A stretch of 64,000 nucleotides of DNA. It comes from Taeniopygia guttata (taxonomy: Eukaryota; Chordata; Aves; Passeriformes; Estrildidae). Under the pieces are notes generated by a model. It had not been told where the DNA came from. It did no database searches and saw only the letters and a list, made by a program, of their open reading frames with translations. Below, piece after piece: positions 9,011 to 18,960 of the stretch (its first letter is position 1; each line of letters opens with the position of its first letter). Made by a program: the position numbers and the translations under genes. The stretch spans positions 827,501-891,500 of the forward strand of contig NC_133060.1 in assembly GCF_048771995.1 (NCBI RefSeq), read 5' to 3'.

Positions 9011-11400
9011 TCAGTTCCCCGTGGCGCCACCAGGGGGCGACAGAAGCGGCGCCGCGGGGCAGAAACCGCCGCCCGGCGCGGTCCCGGTGCCGTTCCCGTT
9101 CCCGGTGCTGTTCCCGTTCCCGGTGGGAATTTGGGGACCCTCGAGGACCGGGGGTGTCCCCGGGGGTGTCCCCGGGGGTGTCCCCAGGGGTGTCCCCGGG
9201 GCCGTCCTGGCCCCCGAAGCGGCGTCGGCGTCGCCGGGCGCGCTGTAGATTTGGGCGCTCACCACGGCCAGGAGCAGCAGCAGGAGGCGCTTGGCGGCGC
9301 TCGGCTCTTCCGAGGGCAGCGGGCGGCGAACCTGCACGGGGAAAAATGAAATTAATCCCAAAATTGGCTCAGGGATCAACCGGAGGGGAGAATTCCGGGG
9401 AAAATTCCCGTTGGGAAAAGGGCGCCGAGGTGGGATTCGAGGTGGGGAAGGGCGGGTTGGGGAACCCATCCAAGGGGTGACCCGGGCGGACCCTGCTTAG
9501 CTTCACTAACAGGATTGGGGGAATTAACTCCCCTGGGGTAAATAATTCCTATTTTGGGGTAAATAACTCCCAATCCGGGATGAAATAACCTGTTTTGGGG
9601 CAAATAAATCACAATCAGGGGATTTTGGGGGGAAAAACCCCTTTTTTGGGCTAAATATTCCCCTAGTCAGGCTGGGGAACCCATCCAAGGGGTGACCAGG
9701 GCGGACCCTGCTTAGCTTCGAAAAGGGGTTAGGGGAGTTAACCCTCCTTTGTTTGGGGTAAATAATTCCTATTTTGGGGTAAATAACTCCCAATCCGGGA
9801 TGAAATAACCTGTTTTGGGGCAAATAAACCCTAATCAGGGGATTTTGGGGGGAAAAAACCCTTTTTTGGGCTAAATATTCCCCTAGTCAGGCTGGGGAAC
9901 CCATCCAACCTGGGCGGTTCACTAACGGGTTTGGGGGAATTAACTCCCCTGGGGTAAATAATTCCTATTTTGGGGTAAATAACTCCCAATCCGGGATGAA
10001 ATAACCTGTTTTGGGGCAAATAAATCCTAATCAGGACATTTTTTGGGGAAAAAAAACCCTTTTTTGGGCTAAATATTCCCCTAGTCAGGCTGGGGAACCC
10101 ATCCAACCTGGGCGGACCCTGCTTAGCTTCAAAAAGGGGTTAGGGGAATTGACCCTCCTCTGGGGTAAATAATTCCAATTTTGGGCAAATAAATCCCATT
10201 TTGGGATAAAATTCCCTCGGTTTTTGGGTACATAAATCCCAACCTGGAGCAGAGAACTCGGCGGGGAGGGGCCCAAATCCGGCCCCGAGGGCGCCGGGCT
10301 GAGTCAGAGCGGAGCAGTGGAAGTGACTCAGCCTCCCCCACCCTGCGGGGAATTCCGGGAATTTGGGATTTGGGAGGGGTTCGGGGGATTTGGGGGGGAT
10401 TTGGGGGGTGGAGGGGGTTGGGGAGGGGGAGCGTGGGGGGGTTTGAGGGCGCCTGGGGGGCGTTAGGGCGAGTTTGGGGGGGTTTAGGGAGAATTTGGGC
10501 AAGTTTTGGGTGAATTTGGGGAGGTTCAGGGCGAGTTTGAGGGGGGTTGGGGCGAATTTGGTGACGTTTAAGGCGAGTTTGGGGCAGTTCACGAGGAATT
10601 TGGAGTTTAGGACGAGTTTGGGGGGTTTAGGGGGAATTTGGAGAAGTTTAGAGCTAGTTTGGGGTGGTTAAGGGCGAATTTGAAGGAGTTGAAGGAGAAT
10701 TTGGGGAAGTTTAGGACGAGTTTGGGGAAGTTTAAGGCGAGTTTGGGGCAGTTCAGGATGAATTTGGAGGACTTTAGGGCGAGTTTGGGGGGTTTAGGGT
10801 GAGTTTGGGGGGGTTTAGGGCGAATTTGGGGGTTTTAGGGCGAATTTGGGAAGTTTAGGACGAGTTTGAGAAGTTCCGGGCGAATTTGGAGAAGTTGAGG
10901 GCAGATTTGAGGGGGTTCAGGGCCATTTTCAGGGGGATCGGGGCGAGTCTGGGCAAAGTTTAGGGCGAATTTTCGAAGCTTAGGGCGAGTTTGGGGCAAG
11001 TTTGGGGGAAATTTTCGAAGTTTGAGGCGAATCTGGAGGAAGTTTGGGGCAAAGTTCTGAAGTTTTGGGCGAGTTCAGGGGGGGTTTAGGCGTGGCTAGA
11101 AGTGACTCCTGGTATCTACAGGCGACATGACGGATATAGGATGACCCAAACCACCCCAAAACCTCTAAATTCGGGTTAAGACCCCCCCCAAAAAATCCCA
11201 GCCATACTCACAGCGGGCGGATAAAGAACGCGGCGATGTCGCCGCCGAGGCCGGGAGGGGCCGGGGGGCGGCGGGAGCGGCTCGAAGGTGAAGTGCCGAG
11301 GTGGGGACGGTGCCACCGCCGCGGGGACACCCTCGGGATGTCCCCAGACCCGGCCCGGACACCGCGCGGTGGCCGCGACCGCCGCCACCACCACGGACAT
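9011..11400 (-). CDS. IER3: IER3 (IEX-1), immediate early response protein, two exons
   Basis: IER3 is a stress- and NF-kappaB-induced single-pass membrane protein that modulates cell survival. Exon 1 is 11212-11400 and exon 2 is 9011-9331, both on the minus strand, joined in phase 0 by GTGAGT and GTGCAG. Human IER3 has HFTFDPLP-like and RRVLYP motifs before the junction and VRRQLPVEEPNPAKRLL after it. Here the same places read RHFTFEPLPPP, RRVLYPPA and VRRPLPSEEPSAAKRLL, followed by a Leu-rich membrane segment (LLLLLLAVVSAQIY). Predicted length is 169 residues against 156 in human. The human C-terminal ALDLSTFLQQH region is not recognisable; a Pro/Gly/Thr-rich low-complexity tail replaces it, so the true C-terminus may be mis-assembled or have drifted. 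The intron is about 1.9 kb, far longer than the roughly 0.1 kb recalled for human, because it is filled with repeats. Confidence 0.87.
9450..10200. repeat. ~220-bp tandem repeat in the IER3 intron, about 3.5 copies
   Basis: Each unit runs from GGGGAACCCATCCAA through GGACCCTGCTTAGCTTC, GGGGTAAATAATTCCTATTT, AATCCGGGATGAAATAACCT and GGCTAAATATTCCCCTAGTC. Units start near 9460, 9671, 9890 and 10091. Length differs mainly by loss of the GTGACC...CTTC part in the third copy. Confidence 0.85.
10297..10333. promoter_or_regulatory. Paired AP-1/NF-E2-type sites as a 10-bp inverted repeat in the IER3 intron
   Basis: GGCTGAGTCA (10297-10306) and TGACTCAGCC (10324-10333) are perfect inverted copies 17 bp apart. 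The right copy sits in GTGACTCAGC, which fits the NF-E2/NRF2 element RTGACnnnGC. Binding is inferred. Confidence 0.5.
10370..11060. repeat. GTTTAGGGCGAGTTTGGGG minisatellite
   Basis: About twenty imperfect units of 25-40 bp fill the 5' half of the IER3 intron. The TTTAGGG strings in it are not tandem, so this is not a telomere array. Confidence 0.75.
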
Positions 11401-11560
11401 GGCGAGGGAGACGCGGGATTCGAACCCGCGGCCCCGGGGTTATAGCGGCGGGCGGCGGCCACGCCCACGGCGCGATGTGATTGGCGGAGAGGGGAAGGGG
11501 GCGTGGTTTAGGCAGAGGCCACGCCCCACTGGGAAATTCCCGCCATTTGAGTCACGGGGC
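11401..11560 (-). promoter_or_regulatory. IER3: IER3 promoter with TATA, CCAAT, AP-1 and NF-kappaB sites
   Basis: Read on the minus strand from the ATG outward: TATAA at 11440-11444, a GC box near 11461, CCAAT at 11480-11484, TGAGTCA (AP-1) at 11548-11554 read on +, and GGGAAATTCC at 11531-11540, which fits GGGRNWYYCC for NF-kappaB. IER3 is a known NF-kappaB and AP-1 target, so the arrangement supports the gene call. The implied 5' UTR is short. Confidence 0.65.
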
Positions 11561-11574
11561 TCGCGTCATTCCCG

Positions 11575-12280
11575 GGAAAAAAAAAGCGGGAAAAGAGGGG
11601 GAAAAACCGGGAATATTTTTGGGCAAAAGGCGGGAATTTTTGGGGAGGAATCGGGAATTTTATGGGGAGAAAAAGGGGAATTTTTGCGGGGGATAACTGG
11701 GAGGTTTTGGGGGGAAAATGGAAACTTTTTGGGAAAAAATGGGACTTTTTTTTGGAGAAAATACTGAATTTTTTTGGGAGAAAATGGTGAGGTTGTGGGG
11801 GAAATATTCGGGAATTTTTGGGGGAAATCAGGAATTTTATAGGGAGAAAAAGGGGAATTTTTGGGGGGATAATTGGGAGGTTTTGGGGGGAGAATGGGAA
11901 TTTTTGGGGGAAAAAAATATAATTTTTTGGGGGGAAAAACTCGAATTTTTTGGGGGAGAAAACGGTGAGGTTGTGGGGAAAAAAATGGTATTTTTGGGGG
12001 GGAAATCCGGAATTTTTCTGGGGAACGAACCTGGAATTTGGAGGGGATTTTAGAGGGGGGGAAAGAAGGAATTCTGGGGAGAAAAGATGGGACTTTTTGG
12101 GGAAAACCCCGGGAATTTTGGGGGGTAAAATTGGGAACTTTTGGGGGGAAAATGGGAATTTTGTCAGACAAGAATTGAGATTTTTTGGGAGAGAAATCAG
12201 GAATTTTATGGGGAAAAAAAAGGAATATTTTTGGGGGGAAATTGGGAGTATTTGGGGAGGAAAGAAAGAATTCATTTAAA
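11575..12280. repeat. GGGAATTTTTGGGGGAAAA minisatellite
   Basis: Units of 30-50 bp between the IER3 promoter and the 3' end of the next minus-strand transcript. Long reading frames on both strands are compositional. Confidence 0.75.
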
Positions 12281-12597
12281 TAAATTTAAATGCCAAATCT
12301 TTATTCATGTTTATTGGAAGGAAAGAAATGCACAGGAATGAGGAATTTTTATTTAAAGATGGAAAATCGTCCCCAAAAGATAAAAAAATAAAAACCTCGA
12401 AAAAGAAAAAAAAAATAGAAAAAAGGCTCCAAAAATAATAAACAATCCTTTAAACGCTCAAAAAAACCAACAAAAAAAATTAAAAAAAAAATTAAATCAC
12501 CAAAAAAAGGGGGAGAAAAAATCCCAAAAAAAATCCCAAATATTCCCCAAAAAAGGCTCAAAAATTCCCCAAAAAACTCAAAAAAAGCCCCAAAATT

Positions 12598-13481
12598 CTA
12601 TTTTTGCTCCGGATTTTGTCTCTCGGTGGCCGTGATCTGCAGAGGGAGAGAGAGAGAGACCCCAAAATTCCCAAATTTCATCCCAAAATTCCCAAAACCT
12701 TCCTTCCCAATTTCCCCTTCTCCCCCGGTCCCGGGGTCGTTCCCTTGGGAATTTCGGGAATTTCCCAAATTCTGGGAATTTTGCCCCAATTTTCTGCCTC
12801 CGGCTCTTACGTGGGGCGGCCACGGGAGGCGCCCACGCCTTTGTGGGAGGGACCTGAAACATTCCCAAAATATTCCCCAAAATTCCCAAAATATCCATAA
12901 AAAATCCCCAAAATATCCCCAGAAGTGTCTCCAAAAATTCCCAAAATATCCCCAAAAATTTCAATTTTCCCCCAAACTCCAATTTTTTTCCCTCCGATTC
13001 CCAGATTTTCCCCCTAAGATCCGTTTTTTCCCCTCAAAATTCCCGGATTTTCCCCCATAGATCCCGATTTTTTTCCCCCAAAATTCCTGGATTTTTATTC
13101 CCAAAAATTTCCATTTTCTCCCCAAATTTCAGGATTTTATTCCCAAAATTTGCATTTTTCCCTCAAATCCCCTGATTTTTTCCTCCAAATTTCATTTTTT
13201 CCCAAAATTTCCGGGTTTTCCCCCAAATTCCCAGATTTCCCCTCAAATTCACTTTTTCTCCCCCAAATTCCCGCATTTTCCCCCCCAAATTCCCTTATTT
13301 TTTCCCCCAAATTTCATTTTTTTCCAAAATTCCGGGTTTTTTTCCCAAATTCCTGCATTTCCCCCCCCAGATTCCCGGATTTTTTCCCAAAAAATTCCAG
13401 TTTTTCCCCCCAAAATTCCCGTTTTTTCCCTCACCTGAGCTCTGCTCCGCGGCTTCGTCCCGAGGGACCCGATTCCTCCAT
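12598..13481 (-). CDS. Possible three-exon minus-strand gene, 42-residue frame, not identified
   Basis: Three candidate exons on the minus strand keep one frame: 13435-13481 (ATG to CTCAG, donor GTGAGG), 12811-12853 (acceptor TTTCAG, donor GTAAGA) and 12598-12636 (acceptor after a CTCTCTCTCTCTCCCT tract and GCAG, ending in TAG). The product begins MEESGPSGRSRGAELR and ends HITATERQNPEQK. AATAAA on the minus strand near 12300-12350 would end the transcript. The ATG lies at the edge of a minisatellite and the frame stays open upstream, so the real start may be further 5'; the CCAAT cluster near 15.9 kb could be its promoter. A non-coding RNA is an equal alternative. It lies between IER3 and DDR1, where human has only long non-coding RNAs as far as I recall. 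Confidence 0.3.
12860..13430. repeat. CCCCAAAATTCCCGGATTTT repeats
   Basis: C/T-rich units of 20-45 bp between the first two exons of the candidate minus-strand gene. No other feature. Confidence 0.6.
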
Positions 13482-13960
13482 AGGGGATTTCCATAGGGCA
13501 TTTCCATAGGGCATTTCCATAGGGGATTCGGGATTTTCCATAGGGGATTTGGGATTTTCCATAGGGGATTTGGGATTTTCCATGGGGGATTTGGGATCCC
13601 TTACAGGATCCCCTATAGGATCTATAGGATCCCCTATGGGATAATCCCCTATAGGATCTATAGGATCCTCTATAGGATCTATAGGATCCCCCATAGGATA
13701 TATAGGATCCCCTCTGGGCCGGCGTGTGCCGGATCCCCTATAGGATCTAAAGGATTCCCTATAGGATCTATAGGATCCCCTATAGGATCCCCTATAGGAT
13801 CTATAGGATGGCGTGTAGGGGCCGGCGTGTGCCGGATCCCCTATAGGATCTATAGGATCCCCTATGGGATCTATAGGATCCCCTATATGATCCCCTATAG
13901 GATCTATAGGATCCCCTATAGGATCTATAGGATCCCCTACAGGATCTATAGGAGGGCGTG
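13480..13960. repeat. GGATCCTATAGG minisatellite
   Basis: Units GGATCCCCTATAGGATCTAT repeat for about 350 bp, preceded by GGGATTTTCCATAGG units. A GGCGTGT(A/G)GGGGCCGGCGTG insert recurs three times, near 13717, 13809 and 13954. Confidence 0.85.
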
Positions 13961-14109
13961 TAGGGGCCGGCGTGTGCCGGGGCCGTGCCGGACCCCGGGG
14001 CAGCCCCACGGCGGGGTTCCCCTATAGGATCCATACGGCCCCGGCCGTAGGTTGGGCCCGGCCTTGCTCTGGCCTCGGCCCCCCGGGGCAGCGCACGGGA
14101 CAGCGCCCC

Positions 14110-15800
14110 CCGGCGGGGCCTGGGCGGCGCCTATGGACACCCTATGGATCCCCTATGGATCCCCTATAGAGCCCCAGTGCATCTCTTATAGATCCCCTAT
14201 AGGCTCCCCATAGATCAAGTGTGGATCCCCCATGGATCCCCCCAGGGAATCCCCTATGGATCCCCCATAAATCCCCCAGGGATCCCCCCAGGGAATCCCC
14301 TATAGATCCCCTATAGATCCTCCACAGAATCCCCCAGGGAATCCCCTATGGATCCCCTACAGAGCCCCAGTGCATCTCTTATAGATCCCCTACATGTTCC
14401 CCATAGATCAAGTGTGGATCCCCTATGGATCCCCCCAGGGAATCCCCCATGGATCCCCCATAAATCCCCCAGGGAATCCCCTATGGATCCCCCATAAATC
14501 CCCCAGGGAATCCCCTATGGATCCCCCATAAATCCCCCAGGGAATCCCCTATAGATCCCCCATGGATCCCCCCCAGGGAATCCCCTATAGATCCCCCATA
14601 AATCCCCTATAGATCCTCCAGAGAATCCCCCATAAATCCCCCATGGAATCCCCCAGGGATCCCCCATAAATCCCCCAGGGAATCCCCTATGGATCCCCCA
14701 TAAATCCCCTATGGATCCTCCATAGAATCCCCTATAGATCCCCCATAAATCCCCCAGGGATCCCCCCAGGGAATCCCCTATGGATCCCCCATAAATCCCC
14801 TATGGATCCCCCAGGGAATCCCCAATGGATCCCCCCACTGATCCCCTATAGATCCCCCAGGGAATCCCCCACGGATCCCCCCAAAGGAGCCCCAGGCGGG
14901 GCTGGGCGGCACCCACAGACCCCAAATGTCCCCTATAAACCCCATAGATCCCATACAGACCCCAAAATCCACCCCAAATCCCCTACAGACCCCACAGGTC
15001 CCATATCCCACCCCAAAAATCCCCTATAGACCCCACAGGTCCCATATAGGGCCCACCCCCCCTCAAAAATCCCCTATAGACCCCAAAAATGCCCCCCATA
15101 GGTCCCATATAGGGCCCAACACCCCCCAAAATCCCCTACGGACCCAAAAATCCTCCCATAGGTCCCATATAGGGCCCAACCCCCCCAAAAATCCCCTATA
15201 GACCCCAAAAATGCCCCCCATAGGTCCCATACAGGGCCCGAATCCCCCCCCCCAAAATCCCCTATAGACCCCATAGTTGCCATATAGGACTCAACCACCC
15301 CCAAAAATCCCCTATAGACCCCTCGAACCCTCCCCCAAATCCCCTATAGCCGTATAGGTTTCGGATATCCCCAGAAACCACTCCGGATACTCCCCAGATC
15401 CCCTCCCCTATAGATCCCCTCCCCTATAGATCCCCCATAAATCCCCCACAGACTCCCCATAAATCCCCTATAGACCCCCCATAAATCCCCCACAGACTCC
15501 CCATAAATCCCCTATAGACCCCCCATAAAGCCCCTATAAATCCCCCATAAATCCCCTATAGATCCCCCATAGATCCTCTATAAATCCCCTATAGATGCCC
15601 CATAAATCCCAGCCAGGCCTCGCCCCCCCAGCCCCCCCCCATTCCATACACCCCCCCCAAACCCCCTTAAACCCCTTTAAACGCCCCCAAACCCCCCAGA
15701 ACCCTCCCGAGAAGCCCCCAGCCCCACTCGGGACCCAGCCCGCCCCCATAGATCCCCTATAGATCGCCATAAATCCCCTATAGATCCCCATAGGTCCCCC
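14110..15800. repeat. CCCCTATAGATCCCCCATAAATCC minisatellite
   Basis: About 1.7 kb of units mixing CCCTATAGATCC, CCCATAAATCC and CCCAGGGAATCC. Around 15000-15300 it changes to ~60-bp units with CCCATAGGTCCCATATAGGG. No gene seen. Confidence 0.85.
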
Positions 15801-15884
15801 ATCCACCCCTGCCCCGCTCGCCTCTAAAATGGCGCCGCCACCTCCCCCTCACGGCAGCCAGGCCACGCCCCCACCCCGCGCGGA

Positions 15885-15962
15885 TACAACGCTGATTGGT
15901 TGTTCTCCCCCGGCGACAACGCTGATTGGTCGGTTCTACTCAGCGACAGTGCTGATTGGTGG
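15885..15962. promoter_or_regulatory. Three CTGATTGG (inverted CCAAT, Y-box) elements at exact 30-bp spacing
   Basis: GCTGATTGGT occurs at 15891-15900, 15921-15930 and 15951-15960, each preceded by CAAC or CAGT. An ATGCAAAT octamer lies at 16058-16065, and GC-rich sequence leads down to about 15830. This looks like an NF-Y-type promoter, most simply for a minus-strand transcript. Function inferred. Confidence 0.55.
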
Positions 15963-16084
15963 AAAGGAGAGGAAGGCGGGGTTTGGGGTGAGGATGCGGC
16001 GGGAAGGGGCGGGGTTATGAGGATGATTGACGTGTGGGTGTAACGAGGGGCGGGGTTATGCAAATGAGGAGGCGTGGTTTGTTT

Positions 16085-16680
16085 GGAGTGATGGCTAATA
16101 ATTGGTAATTAATGGGAAATTATGGCTAAAAATTAATAATTAATGGATAATTATGAAAAATGATTGCTAGTTATTTGGGCTAATAACGGCTAACAATAGG
16201 AAATAATCATTATTAATTACGAAGGAATAATTATTTGTGATGAATAACGATTAATAGTAGGAAATAATTATTAAGAATCAGGAATAATGATTACTAATTA
16301 GAAAATAATTATGACTAATGACTGATAATTAGGAGATAATGATAAATATTGGGAAATAATTACTAATTATTACGAATACTTAGGAAATAATGGCTAATAA
16401 CTATGAATAATGACTAATAATTGGGAAATAATGGCTAATAATAACTAAGAATCACTAATAATTAGAAAATAATGATTTATGATAACTAATAATGACTAAT
16501 AATTACAAAATAATGATCAATAATTGGGCAATAATGGCTAATAATCGCTAATAACCACTAATAATCGCTAATAATTACAAAATAATGATGAATAATTGGG
16601 CAACAATGGCTAATAACGACTGATAACTACTGACAGCAATGGCTAATTAAGCAGTTATGCATATTAATTAGTTATTAATT
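16085..16680. repeat. AT-rich AATAATGGCTAATAATT satellite-like block
   Basis: Nearly 600 bp of degenerate 12-35 bp units with TAATAATT and GGCTAATAA. It is the most AT-rich part of the window. Confidence 0.8.
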
Positions 16681-16763
16681 AACAAACCCCGGAATTTCCC
16701 CTCCCCCCTTTTCCAGCTGTTCCCGGGAGCGGCCCCGGGGGGGGGAGGGGCGGCAGCTGCGCG

Positions 16764-16773
16764 GTCACGTGAC
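16764..16773. promoter_or_regulatory. Palindromic E-box GTCACGTGAC
   Basis: A perfect 10-bp USF/TFE3-type element next to GC-rich sequence and a CAGCTG at 16754-16759. Possible promoter core; no gene is assigned. Confidence 0.35.
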
Positions 16774-16789
16774 CCGGCCTGGGGGGGAA

Positions 16790-18290
16790 AATGGGAATAA
16801 AAGGGGGAAAACGGGAATTTGGGGATAAAAATGGGAATTTTGGGATAAAAGTGGGGGAAATGGGAATTTTGAGGAAAAAAATGGGAATTTTGGGATAAAA
16901 ATGAGAATTTTGGGATAAAAATGGGAATTTTGGGATACAAATGGGAAAATGGGAATTTGGGGGAAAAAATGGAAAGAACAGGAATTTCTGGGGGAAAATG
17001 GGAATTTTGGGATAAAAATGGAAAAAACAGGGATTTTGTGGGGGAACCTGGAAAAAACAGCAATTTTGGGGAAAAAGGGGGATTTGGGGGAAAAAATGGG
17101 AATTTTGGGGAAAAAATGGGAATTTTTTGGGGGGAATGGGAATTTTTTGGGGGAAATGGGAATTTTTGGGGGGGAATTGGGAACTTGGCGGGGGGGGGGA
17201 GGATGAAGGGGGCAAAACGGGAATTTTGGGGGTGGGGAAATGGGAATTTCGGGAATAACAATTCCCCAAAACGGGAATTTTGGGGATAAAAGGATGAACA
17301 AAAAATGGGAATTCAGGGGAATTTGGGAATATAAAGCTCCCAATTAATCGGAATTTTGGGGGGTTTACCCCTCAAAAAAACAATCGGAATTGTGGGAATT
17401 TCCCCACTTTTTGTTTGGAGTTTTTTTGGGGGAATGTTCGGAGTCCGGAGCCCCCCTGGAGCCCCCCCGGGGGGAGGTCCGGGAATTTTGGGGGATTTTG
17501 GGAGGATCCGGGGGGGATTTGGGAGCGACCGGGAGGAGCCGAGGAGAGCGGTGGGCACCGGGCACGGGGGATTTGGGAATTTGGGGAAAATTTGGGAATT
17601 TTGGGGAGAAATTTGGGAAGTTTGGGGGTGTTGGGGGGAATGGGGGGGGAATTTGGGGGGATTTAGGAGAAATTTTGGGAGTTTGGGGGGAATTTGGGGG
17701 GATTTTTTGGGGAATTGGGGAGAATTTGGGGGGCATTAGGGAATTTTCCAGGAAAATTCGGGAATTTTGGGGTTTTTTTTTGGAACTGGGGGAAATTTGG
17801 GGAGAATTTGGGGGGGATTTTTTTTTTTTTTTTGAATTGGGGGAGTTTGGGGTGATTTGGGGATTCTGGGGGAAATTTGGGAATGTTTGGCGAATTGGGG
17901 AGAGTTTTGGGGGGTTTTGGGGGAATTTTGGGGGGAAATTGGGAATTTGGGGCGAATTGGGGCAAGTTTGGGGGTATTTGGGGAGATTTTGGGAGAATTT
18001 TGGAGGGAATTTGGGGATTTAGGGGAAATTTGGGATTTTTGGGGGGATTTCGCGGGAACTGGGGGGGGATTTAGGGGAAATTTGGGGGGAACTTTTGGAA
18101 TTTGGGGGAATTTGGGGGATTCGGGGGGAATATGGAGGAATGTTTGGGATTTTTGGGAATTTGGGGGGTCTGGGGGAATTTTGAGAATTTTGGGGGAGAG
18201 GTTTGGGGAGCTCGGGGGAAATTTTGGGGATTTTTTTTTGGGAATTTCGGGGGGATTTTGGGGACATTTGGGGCCCATTTTGTCCGCCCC
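16790..18290. repeat. GGGAATTTTGGGG minisatellites upstream of DDR1
   Basis: To about 17330 the units are GGGAATTTTGGGGAAAAAAT-like; from 17560 they become TTTGGGGGAATTTGGGG. The CG-richer stretch 17440-17570 between them could hide a 5' UTR exon of DDR1 but shows no clear signal. Confidence 0.7.
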
Positions 18291-18327
18291 AGGTGGTTTT
18301 AAAGGGGTTTGGTGAATATTCATCTTT

Positions 18328-18335
18328 ATGCAAAT
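18328..18335 (+). promoter_or_regulatory. Octamer ATGCAAAT upstream of DDR1
   Basis: Perfect octamer about 630 bp before the DDR1 ATG, followed by GGGGTGGGGTCACCC and CCACGCCCC boxes. Possible DDR1 promoter element. Confidence 0.3.
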
Positions 18336-18439
18336 GAAGGGGTGGGGTCACCCAGAGGCCACGCCCCCTCTGCAGCTGTTGTGGGGGGAGGGGGGAAGGG
18401 GGAAATTCCAGCAAAGGATTCTGGGAGCAGCTGCTGGGC

Positions 18440-18945
18440 TGGGGGGGCTCCCAGTGCTCCCAGTTCCCTCCCAGTTCCTCCCAGTTCATCCCAGTTCCTC
18501 CCAGTTCCCTCCCAGTTCATCCCAGTTCCTCCCAGTTCCTCCCAGTCCCTCCCAGTTCCTCCCAGTCCCTCCCAGTTCCTCCCAGTCCATCCCAGTTCAT
18601 TCCCAGTTTCCTCCCAGTTCCTCCCAGTCCATCCCAGTTCATTCCCAGTTTCCTCCCAGTTCCTCCCAGTTCCTCCCAGTCCCTCCCAGTTCCTCCCAGT
18701 CCCTCCCAGTTCCTCCCAGTCCATCCCAGTTCATTCCCAGTTTCCTCCCAGTTCCTCCCAGTTCCTCCCAGTTCCTCCCAGTTTCCTCCCAGTTCCTCCC
18801 AGTTCATCCCAGTTCCTCCCAGTTCATTCCCAGTTCCTCCCAGTTCATTCCCAGTTCATTCCCAGTCCCTCCCAGTTCATTCCCAGTCCATCCCAGTCCC
18901 TCCCAGTTCATTCCCAGTTCCCTCCCAGTGCTCCCAGTCCCTCGG
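18440..18945. repeat. TCCCAGTCC/TCCCAGTTC minisatellite abutting the DDR1 start
   Basis: 9-10 bp units of CCCAGTTCCT type, C-rich on the + strand, end about 15 bp before the DDR1 ATG. Same family as the ACTGGGAGG arrays elsewhere, in the opposite orientation. Confidence 0.9.
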
Positions 18946-18960
18946 GCTGGGGGCGGGGCC

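Noticed and set aside
10440-11060. TTTAGGG strings suggesting interstitial telomere repeats
   Set aside because: They are embedded in irregular 25-40 bp units, never tandem, and vertebrate telomeres are TTAGGG.
11408-11430. tRNA-like T-arm (minus strand GCGGGTTCGAATCCCGCG) in the IER3 leader
   Set aside because: No matching acceptor, D or anticodon arms lie upstream at the right distance. It may be chance or a small remnant.
15885-16065. Reading the Y-boxes and octamer as an MHC class II promoter
   Set aside because: No X-box at the proper distance and no class II exons nearby; only an NF-Y-type element is supported.
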